Source of the DNA: DATFKA01 sp042095835
Lineage (GTDB): Bacteria; Bacteroidota; Bacteroidia; Chitinophagales; Saprospiraceae
Reading direction: 5' to 3'
Assembly (NCBI GenBank): GCA_042095835.1
Contig: JBELML010000142.1
Location: forward strand, 1-16,642
Length of the DNA stretch: 16,642 nucleotides
Shown here in pieces: positions 13,456 through 16,642 of the stretch (the first letter of the stretch is position 1; each line of letters starts with the position of its first letter). The notes beneath the pieces were generated by a model. The model worked only from the letters and a program-made list of their open reading frames with translations, did no database searches and had not been told where the DNA came from. Both the position numbers and the translations under genes were made by a program.

Positions 13456-13545
13456 CGCCTGCCTGCCGAATGCATCGGCGCAGGCAGGTTAAAAAGCCTC
13501 ATCTATGCGATGCATAGCTTGCGCCTGCCTGCCGGCAGGTTTTTT
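13456..13545. repeat. GC-rich hairpin cluster (REP-like)
   Basis: Three hairpins occur in a row. CCTGCCTG-CCGA pairs with TCGG-CG-CAGGCAGG (13459-13488). CTATGC-GAT-GCATAG spans 13503-13517. The palindrome CCTGCCGGCAGG (13528-13539) is followed by six T. The GCCTGCCTGCC word occurs twice. The base composition contrasts with the AT-rich genes on both sides. It fills the gap between the two DUF6090 genes and may act as a terminator or an intergenic repeat. Confidence 0.5.
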
Positions 13546-13603
13546 GCCTCGATTAGCCTCAAAATACTGTTTTCTCGCCTGCAACAGAAAACCTTAGACA
13601 ACT

Positions 13604-14401
13604 TCATTTAATAGATTCTATCGCGATAGAATCTATTATCGAAATATTGACACCAATTCTATCATAAATTGGTAAAAGAGTTTTTGTGTGCTGCATCAAT
13701 TCAATCAAGAGATTAGAAAACTCCCTACTTTTCAGTAACTCTTCATAAGATTGCTCTGAAGTATTTTTATTAAAAGTCGAATAATTTATTTGAATTAATC
13801 TATCATAGGAAGTAGTGTCTGTTTTTAATCCAGCAACTCCTATCGTTATTCTATCTATATGCTTGTTCAAAAATGGACTTAAATGATTGTCAACGAATTG
13901 AAGCTGAAGATTTTCATATGACTCTAAAAGCTGCATATTAGCCTTTAGATCGGTTAATTGATTCCGAAGTTCTTGCGAAGAAATATTAGCTAATTGCCCT
14001 GCACCAACTAACTCATCATAGATACTTATAGAATTTGATTTCCCCATAAGAAATCGTTTATTCAATGTATTAAGGTTTTGTTCAATTCTGCTTTTTGACA
14101 TTCGTGTTGTAGTATCAGAAATTAAGGTCAATAATTCTTCCACCCCAACTATTACCCTTGTATTACGCTTTATGCCAGTCTCACATTGAAACTGGTTGAA
14201 CTTCATTTTCTCTGAGATTGCTTGAAGACTAATCTTTTCGTCCTCTCTATTCGATTTATTATTATTCCAATTATTAATTTGAAGTGCAATCAGAATACCT
14301 ATTACCACGAGTAAAATTTCTCCGATTGCGTAAATCAAATATTTTTTGAGATTACCTTCATCAATTAGTTTTCGTCTTATCTTTCGAAAAAATTTTATCA
14401 T
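13604..14401 (-). CDS. DUF6090 family membrane-anchored protein, short form
   Basis: A 265-residue paralogue of the long DUF6090 protein. The N-terminus FFRKIRRKLIDEGNLKKYLI is followed by the membrane helix YAIGEILLVVIGILIALQIN (about 21-40) and NNWNNNKSN. The rest is helical with heptad-like Leu spacing (around 125-165) and no catalytic motif. The membrane anchor and coiled-coil character suggest a scaffold or signalling role, but this is inference. The last ten codons (IDSIAIESIK) lie in a perfect 30-bp DNA palindrome, which is unusual for coding sequence. Its upstream region shares a hairpin element with that of the other DUF6090 gene. The base composition is very AT-rich. Confidence 0.75.
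   Translation of the reverse strand: MIKFFRKIRRKLIDEGNLKKYLIYAIGEILLVVIGILIALQINNWNNNKSNREDEKISLQAISEKMKFNQFQCETGIKRNTRVIVGVEELLTLISDTTTRMSKSRIEQNLNTLNKRFLMGKSNSISIYDELVGAGQLANISSQELRNQLTDLKANMQLLESYENLQLQFVDNHLSPFLNKHIDRITIGVAGLKTDTTSYDRLIQINYSTFNKNTSEQSYEELLKSREFSNLLIELMQHTKTLLPIYDRIGVNISIIDSIAIESIK
13609..13638. repeat. 30-bp perfect palindrome at the DUF6090 3' end
   Basis: TAATAGATTCTATCG is followed directly by its own reverse complement, with no spacer. It lies just inside the coding end, three bases before the stop codon. In RNA it would form a 13-bp hairpin with a CGCG loop. Confidence 0.85.
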
Positions 14402-14423
14402 TCATTTTTTGTTTTGTTCTAAT

Positions 14424-14517
14424 GACCATCGGTCTGTGCATGCGCCGTGGCTGACGACGAAGGAGACAGGCATGGTCGTCTTGCACTTTATTATGCGCAG
14501 AATTTTCCAGTCTCCTT
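14424..14517 (-). promoter_or_regulatory. Nested inverted repeats between XRE and DUF6090 genes
   Basis: GACCAT (14424-14429) pairs with ATGGTC (14472-14477). GACGAC (14453-14458) pairs with GTCGTC (14475-14480). AAGGAGAC (14460-14467) pairs with GTCTCCTT (14510-14517), which reaches into the end of the XRE gene. The arms overlap, so alternative folds are possible. The shared word GACGAAGGAGA is at 14456-14466. The segment may hold the DUF6090 leader and the end of the GNAT-XRE transcript. Confidence 0.4.
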
Positions 14518-15064
14518 AGCTAGTTAAGTTAAACCGTAATTCATTCTTAACTCGCTTATATTCTGTGTCTCGCTTAGCCATATTTGTCTTTATTTCTTCC
14601 TCTTGTTTCTTAGTGGTCAATCTATACCAATACGTCGCTGGTATCATCATGCCACTATGCCTTTCCAAGCGATACATTAATTCAATATTCGGATTTTCTC
14701 TATTATTCAATAATCGGCTTAACTTCGTTTTATGGATGTCCAAATCCTTCGAAAATTCAACCATCGTTTTCTTGATTAATGAAATATAATTCTTCAATTG
14801 ATTGGAAAAGGAAAATTCCTCGATGAATTTTGATTGCCTAAAGTAATCTTGCATCAATAGTTTCATTCGCATTAATTCGCCTTTCAACATTTGTTCGTCA
14901 GACATCGCTTTTAGTCGCTTCATCCTTAACTTCATGAATTCGGCATCGGCTTCTTGCTGCTCTTCAGTTGACAAGTTATTCCTGAAAACAAAGCTTTCAG
15001 CTATTTCTTCATCACTATACTTCTTCCGTAAATCTTCGTAAGTCTTCTCTTTTTTATTACTCAT
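14516..15064 (-). CDS. XRE-type helix-turn-helix protein, probable antitoxin
   Basis: A 182-residue protein. The N-terminal ~80 residues are charged helix (KYSDEEIAESFVFRNNLSTE, then EADAEFMKLRMKRLKAM). An XRE/HigA-like helix-turn-helix follows at about 95-145 (MVEFSKDLDIHKTKLSRLLN, then NIELMYRLERHSG, then IPATYWYRL), and a basic tail. The start chosen is the ATG at 15064, which overlaps the end of the GNAT-like gene by 8 bp, a coupled arrangement. A TTG six codons earlier is a poorer choice. The order of small enzyme then DNA-binding protein with overlap is typical of HigBA-like toxin-antitoxin operons. Self-regulation by binding the operon promoter would be expected. Confidence 0.78.
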   Translation of the reverse strand: MSNKKEKTYEDLRKKYSDEEIAESFVFRNNLSTEEQQEADAEFMKLRMKRLKAMSDEQMLKGELMRMKLLMQDYFRQSKFIEEFSFSNQLKNYISLIKKTMVEFSKDLDIHKTKLSRLLNNRENPNIELMYRLERHSGMMIPATYWYRLTTKKQEEEIKTNMAKRDTEYKRVKNELRFNLTS

Positions 15065-15536
15065 CTCCAAAATATTTTTCAACTAATTTATAAGATGTTT
15101 CTCCTTCAATTCCTAGATATCTTCCATATTGTCTGAAGCCATATTTGTTTTGGTAGTGATCAATTAAAGTCGTTTTCGGCATCAAAGAAAAGAATCCATA
15201 ATAACCTCTTTTTATAGCTAAGCTTGCAGCAAATGCAATTAAACAGCCAGCAATTTTTGTAATCTTTTTTGATTTGCCTTGATGTTCTTCCCTTACTTCC
15301 AATAGATTTAAGTGCACTCTGTATTCGACTTTTCTATCAATTAGGGACATCAACCCTAATATTTCTTCTTCACCTGATAACAAGTAAATCTTATATACCT
15401 CATTGTCTTCTTCCAGGTCCCAATCAAAAGAAAACCCATCATCCTTATATATATTTTTGAAATCCTTTGAGCTTAGTTCTGAAATTGCGGCTTCTAATTC
15501 TTGTCCACTAGGTCTATGTGTTAATTTCATAAGCAT
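15057..15536 (-). CDS. GNAT-like acetyltransferase, probable toxin partner
   Basis: A ~159-residue protein with a GNAT-like C-terminal half. A central strand (VHLNLLEVREE) is followed by the acetyl-CoA-loop region HQGKSKKITKIAGCLIAFAA, then GYYGFFSLMPKTTLIDHYQN and KYGFRQYGRYLGIEG, which fit strands 5-6 and the late helix of N-acetyltransferases. The Gly pattern of the CoA loop is degenerate, so the assignment is tentative. The start used is the ATG at 15536; ATGs at 15563 (longer) and 15530 (shorter) are also in frame. It overlaps the XRE gene by 8 bp. GNAT enzymes paired with DNA-binding antitoxins are known to acetylate aminoacyl-tRNA; whether this one does is unknown. Confidence 0.65.
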   Translation of the reverse strand: MLMKLTHRPSGQELEAAISELSSKDFKNIYKDDGFSFDWDLEEDNEVYKIYLLSGEEEILGLMSLIDRKVEYRVHLNLLEVREEHQGKSKKITKIAGCLIAFAASLAIKRGYYGFFSLMPKTTLIDHYQNKYGFRQYGRYLGIEGETSYKLVEKYFGDE

Positions 15537-15630
15537 TTGTTGCCTAGTAAAAATACAAAACATAGTTTACAAAATCAATAAACATGTTATCACAAAATAA
15601 TAAATTACTCTTTTTTGCGCACAACGTTCC

Positions 15631-15675
15631 GAATATGAAGCGTGGACGGCTGAAAGCCTCCATGATTTCATATTC
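15631..15675 (-). repeat. Long hairpin behind a short reading frame
   Basis: GAATATGAA (15631-15639) pairs with TTCATATTC (15667-15675). Inside, TGGA (15643-15646) pairs with TCCA (15659-15662), and GGCT (15648-15651) with AGCC (15655-15658). The arms have unequal unpaired bases, like folded attC sites, but the outer RYYYAAC and GTTRRRY boxes are not clear. It begins 6 bp after the stop of the 38-codon frame. Confidence 0.45.
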
Positions 15676-15681
15676 TTTTAG

Positions 15682-15798
15682 CTACAGGTTTTCTTTTTTA
15701 TATATTTCTTGTAGTATGTCTCCCAAATTATTGTACTCTTTATACCGCTGTTGATAGCCTATAGCAGAAGCTAAAAAGAGAGGGGTTTCAATGCCCAT
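15682..15798 (-). CDS. Short reading frame, possible gene remnant (38 aa)
   Basis: ATG at 15798 to TAG at 15682 gives a 38-residue peptide (MGIETPLFLASAIGYQQRYK, then EYNNLGDILQEIYKKENL). The same frame stays open upstream into the edge of the attC-like site, adding NTAIQHDD, so this could be the C-terminal end of a larger gene cut by recombination. The composition is protein-like, mostly helical. I do not recognise a family. It sits between the attC-like site and a second hairpin, on the same strand as all neighbours. Confidence 0.35.
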   Translation of the reverse strand: MGIETPLFLASAIGYQQRYKEYNNLGDILQEIYKKENL

Positions 15799-15823
15799 AT
15801 CATCGTGCTGGATGGCGGTGTTC

Positions 15824-15881
15824 GTTCAACATAGCGTCAACGCTATGGCCTACGCCTCGCTTTGACGCTTATTTGTTAGGC
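15824..15881 (-). other. attC-like recombination site
   Basis: Read on the - strand, the site begins GCCTAAC (15881-15875), fits RYYYAAC, and ends GTTGAAC (15830-15824), which fits GTTRRRY. Inner arms AGCGTCAA and TTGACGCT are perfectly complementary, with about 21 bases between and unequal spacers of 5 and 2 bases. It starts 7 bp after the stop codon of the DUF4334-like gene, where an integron cassette carries its attC. The size (58 bp) is within the known range. The short second spacer is atypical and no integrase is visible. Confidence 0.45.
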
Positions 15882-15888
15882 ACAGAAT

Positions 15889-16593
15889 TTATTGATTTTC
15901 TTCCATGAAATTCCTGAGTATTTTGGCTGCTTCCTCATAATTTTCATCTATCCAGAACTGTAAAGCATCAATTTGCAACTCTTCCTGCGCTACTACAAAA
16001 TCGAAGAATGCTGCATCCTCTTTCGGGGCTACACGTTGCAGTTCCTTCAGTTTTTTTAAGTATTGGATCGTTTGATCACGCATTCCTGTCCGCATGACAG
16101 AATCTGGTAAAATATTAAGCGCAATCTCACCTAAGCCTGCTTGTATTTTTGCCATTGATCTAGGCTCTTGAGAAAGTTCATATTTTTTGGCAGATGGAGA
16201 ATACTTTTTCTGAAGGTACTCCTCAAAATCAACCCAGGCACCAAAAAAGATTTTATCACCATCAGTTGAAGCGTTATCATTTGCATTTATAGCTCCTTTT
16301 AATGCAAAAGCACGATTTTGCACTTCCATATCAAACAGCTCCATGAACTTTTTTTCTCTTGCCTTGAATGGAGCAATCTCATAAGAGGAAGTATCATCTC
16401 TTTCTAATACAAAGAAATAAGGTTTGGGTTTACCTTTTAGATCCATTACTCCTAAAACCCGATCTTCATCAATCTTCACGAACATGTCAAATATAGGCTT
16501 TTCATCGTAAGCCATCGTTGCACATACTTTACCTCGATACTCAATATTTCTGAGTCGAGCTTTGCTTTCTGTTGTTTCAAGGACTATTTGCAA
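15889..16593 (-). CDS. 5'-truncated DUF4334-like protein with helical C-terminal domain
   Basis: A 234-codon frame. Residues ~11-70 resemble the DUF4334 domain (RLRNIEYRGKVCATMAYDEK, IFDMFVKIDEDRVLGVMDLKG, PYFFVLERDD). In relatives this domain follows a GXWXG domain of about 60 residues, which is absent here. The frame is closed by a stop three codons upstream of a TTG at 16593, so there is no good start and the gene is probably cut. The cut coincides with a tandem repeat resembling an insertion-sequence end. Residues ~75-234 are all-helical with a ferritin-like feel (APKEDAAFFDFVVAQEELQ, AAKILRNFMEE). An attC-like site follows the stop by 7 bp. Function unknown. Confidence 0.6.
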   Translation of the reverse strand: MQIVLETTESKARLRNIEYRGKVCATMAYDEKPIFDMFVKIDEDRVLGVMDLKGKPKPYFFVLERDDTSSYEIAPFKAREKKFMELFDMEVQNRAFALKGAINANDNASTDGDKIFFGAWVDFEEYLQKKYSPSAKKYELSQEPRSMAKIQAGLGEIALNILPDSVMRTGMRDQTIQYLKKLKELQRVAPKEDAAFFDFVVAQEELQIDALQFWIDENYEEAAKILRNFMEENQ

Positions 16594-16642
16594 ATATCAC
16601 AGCAAACCGTGCCAGCCATATCACTCAAAGTGTGCCAGTCAT
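16594..16642. repeat. 24-bp tandem repeat, probable insertion-sequence end
   Basis: Two units align: 16594-16617 and 16618-16640, each ATATCAC, then CAAA-containing bases, then GTGCCAG. They differ in a few positions and by one base in length. The last AT may begin a third unit outside the window. They start exactly where the DUF4334-like gene loses its N-terminal half. Multiple terminal repeats of this size are seen in IS21-type elements, but no transposase is in view. Confidence 0.45.

Noticed and set aside
15065..15082. TTG start for the XRE protein
   Set aside because: It adds six residues deeper into the GNAT gene; the ATG at 15064 gives a neat 8-bp overlap.
15537..15563. Upstream ATG for the GNAT-like gene
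   Set aside because: It adds MFCIFTRQQ, which does not fit the domain start. It is not excluded, since no ribosome site decides.
16594..16642. Sigma-54 promoter reading on the - strand (TGGCACGGTTTGC)
   Set aside because: The GG to GC spacing is two bases short of the required distance, and the motif recurs as a tandem unit, so a repeat explains it better.
1..16642. CRISPR array
   Set aside because: The repeated units found are two or three copies with no regular spacer series and no cas genes.

Overview
The window most likely comes from a member of the Bacteroidota, probably a Cytophagales- or Flavobacteriia-type organism. This rests on AT-rich DNA, few Shine-Dalgarno sequences, promoter-like TAnnTTTG boxes, two DUF6090 proteins (a family I know mainly from this phylum), and the LytS/LytTR and AraC/HxlR styles seen here. 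No rRNA, tRNA or CRISPR was recognised. The assignment is inference from gene content, not from a marker gene.

Left part (1-5900): a series of regulator-plus-redox-enzyme modules. An AraC regulator lies downstream of a classical SDR. A HxlR regulator diverges from a two-gene unit (F420-oxidoreductase-type Rossmann protein plus exported NTF2-like protein). A TetR regulator lies in line with an unusual SDR that has lost its catalytic Tyr and Ser. The TetR unit carries two copies of the same 15-bp operator, one before each gene. Two intergenic spaces hold inverted-repeat-bounded, MITE-like segments (1231-1485 and 2581-2743).

Middle part (5900-11800): an orphan nucleoside 2-deoxyribosyltransferase-like gene in a hairpin-rich setting, flanked by a 17-bp direct repeat. 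Next is a tight four-gene operon: DUF4281/ABA4-like membrane protein, a seven-helix membrane protein, a LytS-type histidine kinase and a LytTR response regulator. After it, a second HxlR regulator diverges from a lipoprotein with two SnoaL-like domains. Their shared promoter region has three 17-bp operator-like boxes spaced 30 and 31 bp.

Right part (11800-16642): all genes point left and are separated by structured, hairpin-forming spacers. They are two DUF6090 paralogues, an overlapping GNAT-XRE pair that looks like a toxin-antitoxin module, a 38-codon reading frame, and a DUF4334-related gene. The last has lost its N-terminal half at a 24-bp tandem repeat that looks like the end of an insertion sequence. 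An attC-like folded site follows the stop of the DUF4334 gene, so this part may be a mobile cassette-like accessory array. No integrase is visible in the window.
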